A stretch of 64,000 bases of DNA, from positions 868,001 to 932,000 of the forward strand of contig NZ_BDBK01000001.1 in the NCBI RefSeq assembly GCF_001612945.1, written 5' to 3'. Position numbers and translations under genes: made by a program. The notes beneath the pieces are model-generated. The model ran no database searches, was not told where the DNA came from, and saw nothing but the letters and a program-made list of their open reading frames with translations. The DNA is from Nocardia inohanensis NBRC 100128. Its GTDB lineage: Bacteria > Actinomycetota > Actinomycetes > Mycobacteriales > Mycobacteriaceae. This document shows positions 15,838 through 24,669 of this stretch, piece after piece. Numbering within the stretch: position 1 is the first letter of the stretch; every line of letters begins with the position of its first letter.

Positions 15838-17210
15838 GCGTCTGGGCGCGGTTCCGGGGTTTCGACCCCGTCGCGCGGCTGCTGATGATCAACCAGTTCG
15901 GCATCAACCTGGGTTTCTACATGTTGATGCCCTACCTGGCCGGATACCTCTCGGGTCCACTGGGTTTGGCCGCCTGGGCGGTCGGGCTGGTGCTCGGGGT
16001 ACGCAATTTCTCGCAGCAGGGCATGTTCCTGCTCGGCGGCACCCTCGCCGACCGGCTGGGTTACAAACCGCTCATCGTGGCCGGCTGCCTGTTGCGTACC
16101 GGCGGTTTCGCGCTGCTGATCTTCGCCGACACCCTGCCCGGCCTGCTGCTGGCGTCGGCGGCAACGGGATTCGCCGGCGCGCTGTTCAATCCGGCGGTCC
16201 GCGCCTACCTGGCGGCGGAGGCGGGTGAACGCCGCGTCGAGGCGTTCGCCGTCTTCAACGTCTTCTACCAGGCGGGCATCCTGGCCGGACCATTGGTCGG
16301 ACTCGCTTTGCTGGCAGTGGATTTCCGCATCACGGCGGCCGCGGCGGCGGTGGTGTTCGCGATCCTCACGGTGGCGCAGTTGTACGCGTTGCCCGCCCGC
16401 CGCGCCGTCACTGCCGGCCGGACGGCTTCGGTACTCGAGGATTGGCGCACCGTGGTCGCGAACCGCCGTTTCATGGCGTTCGCGCTGGCCATGATCGGCT
16501 CGTATGTGCTGTCGTTCCAGGTGTATCTGGCGCTGCCGTTGCAAGCCCGATATCTCGCGGGTGCCGATGCGCAGACGCTGACCTCGGCGATCTTCGTCAT
16601 CTCGGGAGTCGTGGCGGTGGCCGGGCAGCTGCGCATCACCGGGTGGCTGCGCCACCGCTGGGGGACCGGCCGCAGCCTGGTGGTGGGCATGAGCATCCTC
16701 GCCCTGTCGTTCCTGCCGCTCGCGATCGTGCCCGGAGCAACGGTTTTCGGTCAGCCGGTGGCGATCGGCGCGCTGCTGCTCTGCGCCGCCCTGCTGGCGG
16801 TGGGCACGGCGGCGGTCTTCCCGTTCGAGATGGACACCGTGGTATCGCTCTCCGGAAACCGCCTGGTAGCAACGCATTACGGCTTCTACAACACGGTTGT
16901 CGGGATCGGCATTCTGATCGGTAATCTCGCCACCGGTGCCGTGGTGGGCGCGGCCCGGGCCGCCGGTGCCGACTGGGCCGTATGGGCGGGCCTGTGTGTC
17001 ATCGGCGCCCTCGCCACTGCCGCCTTGTACGGGCTCGACCGGCGCTCGACGGCTGCAACGGATTCGGGTGCTGCCGGGGTCTCGTTCGACCCCGCTACCG
17101 ATCGCTTCCCCGTCGTGGCGGGCGCGGGCCGGCACCGCCGGGTCGAACCCGATCCGCCGACCCTGCCTGTGGGGCGAATCGTGGATTATCCGACCCGCCA
17201 CCGGCCTTGA
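15834..17210 (+). CDS. MFS transporter, 12 TM
   Basis: 458 aa. Twelve hydrophobic segments are visible, with the MFS loop motif [11 protein letters not shown] (about 64-74) and a second-half counterpart near [10 protein letters not shown]. It probably acts as a drug- or metabolite-proton antiporter. The GTG start overlaps the upstream stop as GTGA. Longer in-frame starts lie inside the PLP enzyme gene and were rejected. About 50 C-terminal residues are hydrophilic and Pro/His/Arg-rich. Coupling to the Cds1-like enzyme suggests import of its substrate or export of its product. Confidence 0.88.
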   Translation: MSVWARFRGFDPVARLLMINQFGINLGFYMLMPYLAGYLSGPLGLAAWAVGLVLGVRNFSQQGMFLLGGTLADRLGYKPLIVAGCLLRTGGFALLIFADTLPGLLLASAATGFAGALFNPAVRAYLAAEAGERRVEAFAVFNVFYQAGILAGPLVGLALLAVDFRITAAAAAVVFAILTVAQLYALPARRAVTAGRTASVLEDWRTVVANRRFMAFALAMIGSYVLSFQVYLALPLQARYLAGADAQTLTSAIFVISGVVAVAGQLRITGWLRHRWGTGRSLVVGMSILALSFLPLAIVPGATVFGQPVAIGALLLCAALLAVGTAAVFPFEMDTVVSLSGNRLVATHYGFYNTVVGIGILIGNLATGAVVGAARAAGADWAVWAGLCVIGALATAALYGLDRRSTAATDSGAAGVSFDPATDRFPVVAGAGRHRRVEPDPPTLPVGRIVDYPTRHRP

Positions 17211-17228
17211 ACCGGAAGCAGTGATGGA

Positions 17229-17253
17229 GCGGGTCCGGCGTCGCCGGACCCGC
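17229..17253. terminator. convergent hairpin terminator
   Basis: Perfect 11-bp stem (17229-17239 GCGGGTCCGGC with 17243-17253 GCCGGACCCGC, 3-nt loop) between the MFS stop and the end of the M56 peptidase gene. Confidence 0.8.
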
Positions 17254-17275
17254 ACTCCGGGCATCGGCAGCTTCC

Positions 17276-18259
17276 TCAGTCGACCGGAAGTGGTTCGCAC
17301 ACAGCCAATCCGACCGCGATCGACACAATCGAGGCCAGGGGAATGAGGGTGGCGGCTGCCACGGCGGCGATCAGGGTGACGCGGGCGCGGGTGCGCCGCA
17401 GGGCCGCCGCCGGGGCCACCAGCCGTTCGAGGCGGGTGGCCAGCGCGGGCGGGACGTGACCCGTGGTCGCCGCGCCCGGTTCCGTCTGGCCCGGGTTGGT
17501 CGCGTCGGAGAAATGCAGGAGCGCGGCGAGCACGGTGCGGCGGCCGTGGATTCGGGCCGCCGCGTCGTCGGCGATCATCTCGAGCAGGCGAGCGACCTCG
17601 GTGGCGCCGGTAGTGAACAGGCGCAGCCGAGGCGCCACGCCCGCCAGTCCCCGGGTGAGGGCGAGGATGAGGTGGTGGCGGCCGGTGAGGTGGGCGCGTT
17701 CGTGCGCGAGCACGGCATCGAGGTGGTGGTCGTCCAGGGCGGTCAGCGCGCCCCGGCTCACCACGACCGTATGTGGTTTGCCCGCAACGTAATACGCGGC
17801 GGGCTCGTCCACCTCGAGGACGACGGCATCCAGGCCCGGATGGTGGCGGCCCGCCATGCGGGCCAGGCGCGCGTGTTCATGGGTGGAGCGGCGGGCGCGG
17901 GCCAGCGCATGGATCAGCCGGGCCGCGGTCACGAGCGCGGCGGTGGCGGCCGCGCCCGACAACAGCAGCAGTCCCGTTTGGATCGGCCAGCCGTAACCGC
18001 CGATCGCGGCATCGTGCAGATGCATCAGGCAGCTGTCGACGAAGCGTTGCGGCACCGAGGACAGCTGATGGGTGAACAGGTCGATGAGCAGGATCGCGAA
18101 CGCCCCGGCCCACGCCAGCACCGTGGAGCCGATCGCGCTCAACCAGGCCGCGACCGCGAACCGGGGCGCCGCGCCGCCGTGCCCGACCCGGCGCAGCAAC
18201 CAGGGCGCGAGCACCGCGACCGCGAAGCCGTAGAGCGTGAGACAAGCCGCGACGCTCAC
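17276..18259 (-). CDS. M56-family (BlaR1/MecR1-type) membrane metallopeptidase
   Basis: 327 aa. TM segments at about 1-22, 36-62, 93-118 and 293-318 enclose a cytoplasmic zinc-peptidase domain with H-E-R-A-H (about 186-190) and E-M-I-A-D-D-A-A (about 226-233) as the third-ligand region. There is no penicillin-binding sensor domain, so the input signal is unknown. The family cleaves a BlaI-type repressor; the only BlaI in the window is at 13445. The start is GTG. It is convergent with the MFS gene, and a hairpin separates them. Confidence 0.88.
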   Translation of the reverse strand: MSVAACLTLYGFAVAVLAPWLLRRVGHGGAAPRFAVAAWLSAIGSTVLAWAGAFAILLIDLFTHQLSSVPQRFVDSCLMHLHDAAIGGYGWPIQTGLLLLSGAAATAALVTAARLIHALARARRSTHEHARLARMAGRHHPGLDAVVLEVDEPAAYYVAGKPHTVVVSRGALTALDDHHLDAVLAHERAHLTGRHHLILALTRGLAGVAPRLRLFTTGATEVARLLEMIADDAAARIHGRRTVLAALLHFSDATNPGQTEPGAATTGHVPPALATRLERLVAPAAALRRTRARVTLIAAVAAATLIPLASIVSIAVGLAVCEPLPVD

Positions 18260-18377
18260 CGCTGCACCCCCGGTTCACCAGCGCGTTCGCTCGCCGTGAT
18301 CGCCGGTGTGTCCGGTCGCATCGATGCTCCTCCCGTAGCCAGTGGTAGAAGCTTACGAAGTTTTCCTGAGGGAACCC

Positions 18378-19349
18378 TTACCGTCTTGGCAAGCCCGCTC
18401 GATACAGCCGATCACCCAGTTCACGGGCGCGGGCACGGAATTCGGCGGGTTCGTCGATACTGAATTCGGCGTCCACGAAGGCGATATTGAGCACCAGCCA
18501 TTCGAAGGAGTCGACGCGGGTGGTGACCCGGCAGCGGTCGCCGGCGAGGGGTTCGATCTCGCAGTCCTGGAATTTGAGCCGGTCGGCCACGAGTGCGGCG
18601 GGTGCGGCGACGGTGAGTACGGTGCGATGGCGGGGCGCGGTGAGTTCGGCGCGCAGATAGTCGGCGCCGGACTGGTCGGGCAGTGGACGGGGCCGGAAAG
18701 ATGCTGCGGTGGGGCGGATCTCGCCGATGCGGTCGAGCCGGAAGGTGCGCCAGTCCTCCCGCTCCAGATCCCAGGCCAGCAGGTACAAGCGCAGGTGCAG
18801 ATGCACCTGCCGATACGGCTCGACGCGGCGATGCGAAACCCCGCCGGTGCCGCCGCTGTAGTCGAAGGTGACGATTTCGTGGCGGGTGGCGGCCAGCGCG
18901 AGGGTGGCCAGGGCGTCGGGATCGACCACCGGGGTGGGTTGCGGCGCGGCCTCCAGGGTCTCCCGTAGCGCGGAAACCCTGGGGCGCAAGCGTTTCGGCA
19001 GGAACTGGTCGACCTTCCCGAAGGCCCGGTCCGCGGCCACCCCGATATCGGCATGCCCCTCCTGCGGTGCCGCGCTGGAGCCGAGCAGGGTGAGCGCGAC
19101 CAAGGTGGCGACCGCTTCGTCATCGTCGAGGACCAGCGGCGGCAGTGTGCGCCCGGCGGCGAGCTGATAGAAGCCGCTGGGTCCGGGCCGGGTGGTGACC
19201 GGGTACCCGTAGTCGCGCAGCCGCTCCACATCGCGGCGCACCGTGCGCGGGCTCACCCCCAGCCGTCCGGCCAGCTCGGCCCCGGCCCAGCGGCGGCCGG
19301 TCTGGAGCTGGGTGAGCAGGTCCAGCATGCGTCGAGTGACATCGGGCAT
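18378..19349 (-). CDS. YafY-type HTH/WYL-domain transcriptional regulator
   Basis: 323 aa. The N-terminal DeoR-type winged helix (about 4-60) contains W-A-G-A-E-L-A-G-R-L-G-V-S-P-R-T-V-R-R-D-V. A WYL domain follows (about 135-210; V-T-F-D-Y-S-G-G, then Y-L-L-A-W-D-L-E-R-E-D-W-R-T-F-R-L-D-R), and a C-terminal WCX-like extension runs to the end. WYL domains sense ligands, often nucleic acids or nucleotides. It diverges from the UvrA-like gene over 61 bp containing TGACCG-n6-CGGTCA, so it probably regulates that gene and itself. ATG 19349 was chosen over an upstream ATG inside the operator region. Confidence 0.9.
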   Translation of the reverse strand: MPDVTRRMLDLLTQLQTGRRWAGAELAGRLGVSPRTVRRDVERLRDYGYPVTTRPGPSGFYQLAAGRTLPPLVLDDDEAVATLVALTLLGSSAAPQEGHADIGVAADRAFGKVDQFLPKRLRPRVSALRETLEAAPQPTPVVDPDALATLALAATRHEIVTFDYSGGTGGVSHRRVEPYRQVHLHLRLYLLAWDLEREDWRTFRLDRIGEIRPTAASFRPRPLPDQSGADYLRAELTAPRHRTVLTVAAPAALVADRLKFQDCEIEPLAGDRCRVTTRVDSFEWLVLNIAFVDAEFSIDEPAEFRARARELGDRLYRAGLPRR

Positions 19350-19359
19350 GACTCCAGCA

Positions 19360-19377
19360 TGACCGAAATCGCGGTCA
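19360..19377. promoter_or_regulatory. inverted repeat in the WYL/UvrA-like divergent promoter
   Basis: TGACCG (19360-19365) and CGGTCA (19372-19377) form a perfect inverted repeat with a 6-nt spacer in the 61-bp gap between the two starts. This is a likely WYL-regulator operator. Confidence 0.5.
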
Positions 19378-19410
19378 GGATGTGGCCGCAATCGGCCCTA
19401 CCGTCGAGGT

Positions 19411-21672
19411 ATGAGCACTGCACGCAAGCCACACACCCCGCCCGAGCGGGTCATACGCATCCGGGCGGCGCGAACCAACAATCTGCGCGGCGTCGACATC
19501 GATGTGCCGCGCAACCGCCTCGTCGTGTTCGTCGGCGTCTCCGGGTCGGGCAAGTCGTCGCTGGTTTTCGACACCATCGCCGCCGAGGCCGGCTATCAGG
19601 TGAACGAGACCTATCCGCCGTTCGTGCGCAATCGGCTGCCGCGCTGGAGCCGCCCGGAGGTGGATGTCATCGAGGGACTGTCGCCGGTGGTGGTGATCGA
19701 TCAGAAGCGCCTGGGCGGCAACGCGCGCTCCACGGTGGGCACCATCACCGATACCTACAGCTATCTGCGGTTGCTGTTCTCGCGCGTGAGCGAGCCGTAT
19801 GTCGGTGAGTCCAACCACTTCTCGTTCAACGATCCGGCGGGCATGTGCGCGACGTGTTCGGGGCTGGGGGAGACGGTGGCCACCGATGTGGATCGGATCT
19901 GGGATCCCGATCGCTCGCTGGCGGACGGGGCGATCCTGTTGCCCGGCTTCGGGAACGGGCAGTACTGGTATCGGCAGTACGCCGATATCGGCAGCTTCGA
20001 TGTGGATACGCCGCTGCGCGAATGGACCGAGGACGAGCGTCGCGCCCTGTTCCACGGCGGGGAGGCCGCGGCCCGGCTGGGCACCCGGGCGCCGCAGGAC
20101 TACGAGGGGGTGGTGGAGCGGTTCGAGCGCATCTATCTGCACACCGCCGATCACCTGTCGGAACGTAAACAGGCCGTGCTGCAACGATTCACCCGTGCGC
20201 AGCCCTGCCCCGATTGCGGTGGGGAGCGGCTCAACGCGGCCGCACGCACCGCCCGGGTCGCCGGCCACACCATCACCGAGCTGACCCGGATGGAGATCGA
20301 CGACCTGCTCGCAGTCATCGCCGAGCTCCGCGACGCCACCGTCGAACCGGTGATCTCGGCACTGCGCGAACGGCTTTCGGCGCTGACCGCGATCGGGCTC
20401 GGCTATCTGTCGCTGGCTCGCCCCACCGCCACGCTCTCCGGCGGTGAATCCCAGCGCATCAAAACGGTGCGGCACTTGGGCAACAGCCTCACCGAAATGC
20501 TGTACGTCTTCGACGAACCCACCGTCGGCCTGCACCCACACGATGTGCGCGCCATGACCGAACTGCTGCATCGCCTGCGCGACAAGGGCAATACGGTGCT
20601 GGTCGTCGAACACGATCCCGATGTCATGCGCATCGCCGACCAGATCGTCGAACTGGGTCCGACGGCGGGCGCGGGCGGCGGTGAGGTCGTGTTCCAAGGC
20701 CGCTTCGAGGATTTGCAACGCGCCGACACCCTGACCGGGCGCGCGCTGCGGCACCGTCGCCGCGCCCGCCATCCGCGCCCGGCCCGCGGCAAGCTGCGCA
20801 TCGTGGATGCCACCCGCAACAATCTGGGCGGCATCGGAGTGGACATCCCCGCGGGTGTGCTGACCGCGGTCACGGGTGTGGCGGGCGCGGGCAAATCCAG
20901 CCTGATGGCCGAACTGGTGGCCCAGCATCCGGCCACCATCGTCGACCAGCGTCCGGTGACCACCAACCGGCGCTCCACCCCGCTCACCTACACCGGTATC
21001 GCCACCGCGGTGCGGAAGCTGTTCGCTCGCCGAAACGGTGTGCGCGCCACCCTGTTCAGCGCCAACTCCGAAGGCGGCTGCCCCGCCTGTCACGGGTTGG
21101 GCGTCATCTACACCGATCTGGCGTTCATGGAAGGCCAGGAGCTGGTTTGTGAAACCTGCGCCGGCCGCCGCTTCACCCCCGAAGCTCTCGCTCACACCGT
21201 CGACGGCCTGACCATCGCCGATATCGACGAGCTCACCATTTCCCAAGCGGCGCAACGTCTGCCGGATCCGGCCATCGCCCGGGCGCTGCATCAGGTGGAC
21301 CGGGTCGGGCTCGGCTACCTGCGGCTGGGGCAAGCCTTGACGACCCTGTCCGGCGGTGAATGCCAGCGCCTGAAGATCGCGCGAGAACTCACCGATCAAT
21401 CCGCTCACAACCTCTACATTCTGGACGAGCCCACCACCGGCCTGCACCTGTCCGATATCGATACGCTGCTGGATGTGCTGGGCACCCTGGTCGAGCACGA
21501 CAACACCGTGGTCGTGGTCGAACACAACCCCGATGTCATCCGCCGCGCCGACTGGATCATCGACCTGGGCCCGGGTCCCGGCCGTCACGGCGGCCGCATC
21601 CTGTTCGAGGGCACTCCCGGCGAACTGGCCGCCCACCCCGACTCGAAAACCGGTCGCGCCCTGCGTGATTAA
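19411..21672 (+). CDS. stand-alone UvrA-like ABC ATPase (DrrC-type, not excision UvrA)
   Basis: 753 aa with two ABC modules. Walker A motifs are G-V-S-G-S-G-K-S-S (about 44-52) and G-V-A-G-A-G-K-S-S (about 490-498); the signature loops are L-S-G-G-E-S-Q-R and L-S-G-G-E-C-Q-R. Zinc motifs remain as C-A-T-C-S-G-L-G, C-P-D-C-G-G and C-P-A-C-H-G-L-G with C-E-T-C-A-G. It is about 200 aa shorter than housekeeping UvrA, and the stretch between Walker A and the first zinc module is compact, consistent with loss of the UvrB-binding insertion. Such UvrA-like proteins (for example DrrC of daunorubicin producers) confer resistance to DNA-binding drugs. The divergent WYL regulator suggests inducible expression. 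Confidence 0.85.
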   Translation: MSTARKPHTPPERVIRIRAARTNNLRGVDIDVPRNRLVVFVGVSGSGKSSLVFDTIAAEAGYQVNETYPPFVRNRLPRWSRPEVDVIEGLSPVVVIDQKRLGGNARSTVGTITDTYSYLRLLFSRVSEPYVGESNHFSFNDPAGMCATCSGLGETVATDVDRIWDPDRSLADGAILLPGFGNGQYWYRQYADIGSFDVDTPLREWTEDERRALFHGGEAAARLGTRAPQDYEGVVERFERIYLHTADHLSERKQAVLQRFTRAQPCPDCGGERLNAAARTARVAGHTITELTRMEIDDLLAVIAELRDATVEPVISALRERLSALTAIGLGYLSLARPTATLSGGESQRIKTVRHLGNSLTEMLYVFDEPTVGLHPHDVRAMTELLHRLRDKGNTVLVVEHDPDVMRIADQIVELGPTAGAGGGEVVFQGRFEDLQRADTLTGRALRHRRRARHPRPARGKLRIVDATRNNLGGIGVDIPAGVLTAVTGVAGAGKSSLMAELVAQHPATIVDQRPVTTNRRSTPLTYTGIATAVRKLFARRNGVRATLFSANSEGGCPACHGLGVIYTDLAFMEGQELVCETCAGRRFTPEALAHTVDGLTIADIDELTISQAAQRLPDPAIARALHQVDRVGLGYLRLGQALTTLSGGECQRLKIARELTDQSAHNLYILDEPTTGLHLSDIDTLLDVLGTLVEHDNTVVVVEHNPDVIRRADWIIDLGPGPGRHGGRILFEGTPGELAAHPDSKTGRALRD

Positions 21673-21705
21673 CCGCTCCGCCGACCGGCGACTACCCTCG
21701 CCGCC

Positions 21706-22137
21706 ATGAACGTTCCCGAGGGAGACCGCTACGAAATCGACACCGCGCCCGACCGGATCGACGCCGCCCTGGTCCACCACTGGCTCTCCACGGACGCCTA
21801 CTGGGCGCTCGGGCGAGAACGTGAGGTGGTGGACCGCGCCATCCGGGGCTCGCTCAATTTCGGGGCCTACGATCCCGCCGGCGCCCAGGTCGCGTACGCC
21901 CGCGTAGTCACCGACCTGGCCACCTTCGCCTGGCTCTGTGACGTTTACGTAGACCCCGCGCACCGCGGCACCGGTCTGGGCTCGCGCCTGGCCACCGCCG
22001 TCCGCGATCACCTGGCCCCCTACAAACTCACACGCATCATGCTCGCCACCCTCGATGCGCACGGTCTCTACGCCAAACTCGGCTTCGTTCCCGTTCCCAA
22101 TCCGGAAATGTGGATGGTGCTCGCGGCGGAGGGCTGA
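21706..22137 (+). CDS. GNAT-family N-acetyltransferase
   Basis: 143 aa. Features of the fold: Y-A-R-V-V-T-D-L-A-T-F-A-W-L-C-D-V-Y-V-D-P-A-H-R-G-T-G-L-G (about 63-92, containing the R-G-x-G-L-G acetyl-CoA loop) and L-A-T-L-D-A-H-G-L-Y-A-K-L-G-F (about 110-124). It resembles small acyltransferases of unknown acceptor. It starts 34 bp after the UvrA-like gene on the same strand and may be co-transcribed, which would fit a resistance role, but this is inference. Confidence 0.85.
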   Translation: MNVPEGDRYEIDTAPDRIDAALVHHWLSTDAYWALGREREVVDRAIRGSLNFGAYDPAGAQVAYARVVTDLATFAWLCDVYVDPAHRGTGLGSRLATAVRDHLAPYKLTRIMLATLDAHGLYAKLGFVPVPNPEMWMVLAAEG

Positions 22138-22235
22138 TCGGGGGCGCGACTGTGGGATCACACAACCGAGGCATACCTCTCGGTCCGGTGGGAACGCGGT
22201 CAGTGAGACGTTGAGTTACACAGAAAGTTCGGCCG

Positions 22236-24119
22236 ATGAGTGCTCCCATTTCGGTGATCGCGGATGGTTCGGAAGGCGGCGGCGCCGCATTGGACCAGGT
22301 CGCGGTGCTGACCGGTTCGGCGATCGTGATCGCGGCAGGTGTGCTGACAGTGGGCTATCTGCACCGCACCCGCCGCATCGGCTGGCTGGCGCGGATCGCC
22401 GACGGTCTCGGCCGCTGGTCCAATCGGCCCGGCTGGGTGGCGCTGCCGCTGACCGTCTTCATCACCACCATCCTGACCGCCATGTTCGGTTTCATCTGGG
22501 ATGTGAGCCTGCACATCGGGCGCGGCCGTGACGAAGGGCCGCTGGCCAATCCGGCGCACTACTTCATCATGATCGGGCTGTTCTTCCTGTTCGTCGCCGG
22601 CATGCTGGCGATCCTGCTGCCCTTGGACGAGCGGCCCGGTCCGGCCGCCATCCGCATCACCCGCAATTGGTACGCCCCGGTCGGTGGTGTGCTGATGGCC
22701 GCCGCCGGTCTGTACGCGCTGCTCGGCTTCCCGCTCGACGACATCTGGCATCGATTGTTCGGCCAAGACGTAACCCTCTGGGGGCCAACGCATCTCATGC
22801 TGATCGGCGGCGCCGGGCTGTCTCTGGTCGCGGTGCTGCTGCTGGAATTCGAGGGCCGTCTCGACCGCCCCGATCCCGATCGCGCCGACGGCATCTGGCT
22901 GTGGCTCGCCCGCGCCTTCGCCTTCGGCGGCCTGCTGATCGGGCTCTCGGTTTTTCAGGTCGAATTCGATTTCGGGGTACCGCAGTTCCGGCTCGTCTTC
23001 CATCCCGTGCTCATGGCGATCGCGGGCACCATCGCCCTGGTCGCGGCCCGCTACACCCTCGGCCGCGGCGCCGCCCTCGTCGCGACGGTCTTCGCGCTGG
23101 TGGTGCGCGGCATCATCGCAATACTGGTCGGCCCGATACTGGGTGCGCCGCACAATGTGTTCCCGCTGTACCTCGGTATCGCCGTGGTCGTCGAACTGAT
23201 GGGCCTGCTCCCGCTGCTCGGGCGGCCGCTGTGGTGGGGCGCGGTCACCGGCCTCGCGGCCGCCACCCTGGGTCTGTTGCTCGAAAACTTCTGGGTCGCG
23301 GCGATGTTCGTGGATACCTGGCCCGCCGCCATGTGGCCCGAACTGCTCGCCATGGCAATCCCCGCCGGCATGGCGAGCGGCGCCGTCGGCGTTCTGCTCG
23401 GCACGGTCCTGCGCGGCGAAGCGCTGCCACGACCGGCCCTGCGCCGGGGCATCATGATCGGCGCGGTCCTGATCGCCGCCGCCGCGGTCTTCAACGGCCT
23501 GCACACCAAGGTGCCCGAAAACGCGACGGCCACAGTGCATTTGACCGAAGCCCCACCGGTGAACGACGGCCGCATGGTCACCGCCGACATCACCGTATCG
23601 CCGCCCGACACCATCGGATCCGACCCCGAATGGATTCAGATCCTCAGCTGGCAGGGCGGCACCGGCTCGGCCAGCCCGGGCCGCGGGCTGGTCGTCGACC
23701 AACTTCACCGGGTCGCGCCCGGTCACTACACCAGCACCACGCCCGTGCCCGCCCACGGCGACTGGAAAACCGTACTGCGCCTGCAAGACGGCCGCACCCT
23801 GACGTCCCTGCCCGTCTACCTGCCCGACGATCCGGCCATCGACGCCCACGGCGTCCCCGCCCTCACCGACTTCACCCGCCCCTTCGTCGCCGAAGTCACT
23901 GTGCTGCAACGGGAACGGACCTTCGACCGCCCCGCCTGGCTCTACACCGCCGCCGGCCTGATCGTCCTGGCCTGCTCCCTGATTCTCATCGGAGCGCTGT
24001 CCTGGGGTGCGGCCCGGCTCTCGCTCGCCTATCGCCGCGACGCCCGCAGCGCCGCTCATCCGATGCTCGGGGAGCCGGCGGCCGGCGGGTCCGGTTTGCT
24101 TCCCCCTTTCAAGATATAG
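22236..24119 (+). CDS. large polytopic membrane protein with extracytoplasmic beta domain, unknown
   Basis: 627 aa. About 12 hydrophobic segments cover residues 20-420, with charged or histidine-containing turns such as W-D-V-S-L-H-I-G-R-G-R-D-E-G and G-P-T-H-L-M-L. A soluble region (about 425-585) contains V-T-A-D-I-T-V-S-P-P and the W-K-T-V-L-R-L-Q-D-G-R element, which resembles CopC/FixH-like immunoglobulin folds, then a final TM (about 580-605) and a short tail. I do not recognise the family with confidence. No clear ribosome site precedes the ATG, and the preceding 98 bp hold nothing distinctive. Transport or metal handling at the membrane is possible but unsupported. Confidence 0.65.
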   Translation: MSAPISVIADGSEGGGAALDQVAVLTGSAIVIAAGVLTVGYLHRTRRIGWLARIADGLGRWSNRPGWVALPLTVFITTILTAMFGFIWDVSLHIGRGRDEGPLANPAHYFIMIGLFFLFVAGMLAILLPLDERPGPAAIRITRNWYAPVGGVLMAAAGLYALLGFPLDDIWHRLFGQDVTLWGPTHLMLIGGAGLSLVAVLLLEFEGRLDRPDPDRADGIWLWLARAFAFGGLLIGLSVFQVEFDFGVPQFRLVFHPVLMAIAGTIALVAARYTLGRGAALVATVFALVVRGIIAILVGPILGAPHNVFPLYLGIAVVVELMGLLPLLGRPLWWGAVTGLAAATLGLLLENFWVAAMFVDTWPAAMWPELLAMAIPAGMASGAVGVLLGTVLRGEALPRPALRRGIMIGAVLIAAAAVFNGLHTKVPENATATVHLTEAPPVNDGRMVTADITVSPPDTIGSDPEWIQILSWQGGTGSASPGRGLVVDQLHRVAPGHYTSTTPVPAHGDWKTVLRLQDGRTLTSLPVYLPDDPAIDAHGVPALTDFTRPFVAEVTVLQRERTFDRPAWLYTAAGLIVLACSLILIGALSWGAARLSLAYRRDARSAAHPMLGEPAAGGSGLLPPFKI

Positions 24120-24216
24120 CGGGCCCCGGGGCTTGCGGCAAGACCCGGGTGGTGCCGCAGAATCATCGATCGAAGTGCTGAGACCTGCCATTTCCCGATC
24201 GATACGGAGAAGCGTC

Positions 24217-24660
24217 GTGGCCGATTTGAAGACTTTTTCCGACCTGGTGACCCTGGATTACGGGCTGAGTGTGGCGGTGACCGTGCGGGGTGACGGCTCG
24301 CCGCAGGCCACCGTCGTCAATGCCGGGGTGCTGCCGCATCCGGTGACCGGCGTCGATTCGGTCGGGTTCGTATCGCCCAGTGCCACCGCCAAGCTGGCCA
24401 ATCTGCGCGCCAACCCCGCCATCGCCCTCACCGTGCGCAGCGGCTGGCAGTGGACCACGGTCGAGGGTTCGGCTCAGCTGATCGGGCCCGACGACGCGCA
24501 CCCGGATGTCGATGCCGCCCGCCAGCGGCTGCTGATCCGTGAGATCTTCGCCGCCGCCGGGGTGACCCAGGATTGGGACAGCTACGACCAGGCCATGCGT
24601 GAGAAGCGCGGCACCGTGGTTTTCGTGACCCCGCACCGCATCTACTCCAATCCCAGCTGA
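24217..24660 (+). CDS. PPOX-class F420/FMN-dependent oxidoreductase
   Basis: 147 aa split beta-barrel protein. S-V-A-V-T-V-R-G-D-G-S-P-Q-A-T-V-V-N (about 17-34), F-V-S-P-S-A-T-A-K-L-A-N-L-R and W-Q-W-T-T-V-E-G-S-A (about 82-91) are typical of the pyridoxamine-5-phosphate-oxidase-like F420 family in actinobacteria. The GTG start is supported by GGAGA 6 nt upstream. Members reduce quinones, biliverdin or other small substrates; the substrate here is unknown. It converges with an F420-type LLM oxidoreductase 9 bp away, so two possible F420 enzymes sit side by side. Confidence 0.85.
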   Translation: MADLKTFSDLVTLDYGLSVAVTVRGDGSPQATVVNAGVLPHPVTGVDSVGFVSPSATAKLANLRANPAIALTVRSGWQWTTVEGSAQLIGPDDAHPDVDAARQRLLIREIFAAAGVTQDWDSYDQAMREKRGTVVFVTPHRIYSNPS

Positions 24661-24669
24661 GCGCCGCGG

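Noticed and set aside
19375..22161. 928-codon open frame antisense to the UvrA-like gene
   Set aside because: No domain signature and Gln/Gly/Arg-rich; the plus strand encodes two full ABC modules.
22200..24191. 663-codon minus-strand frame opposite the membrane protein
   Set aside because: Composition reflects complement of hydrophobic codons; no start signal or motif.
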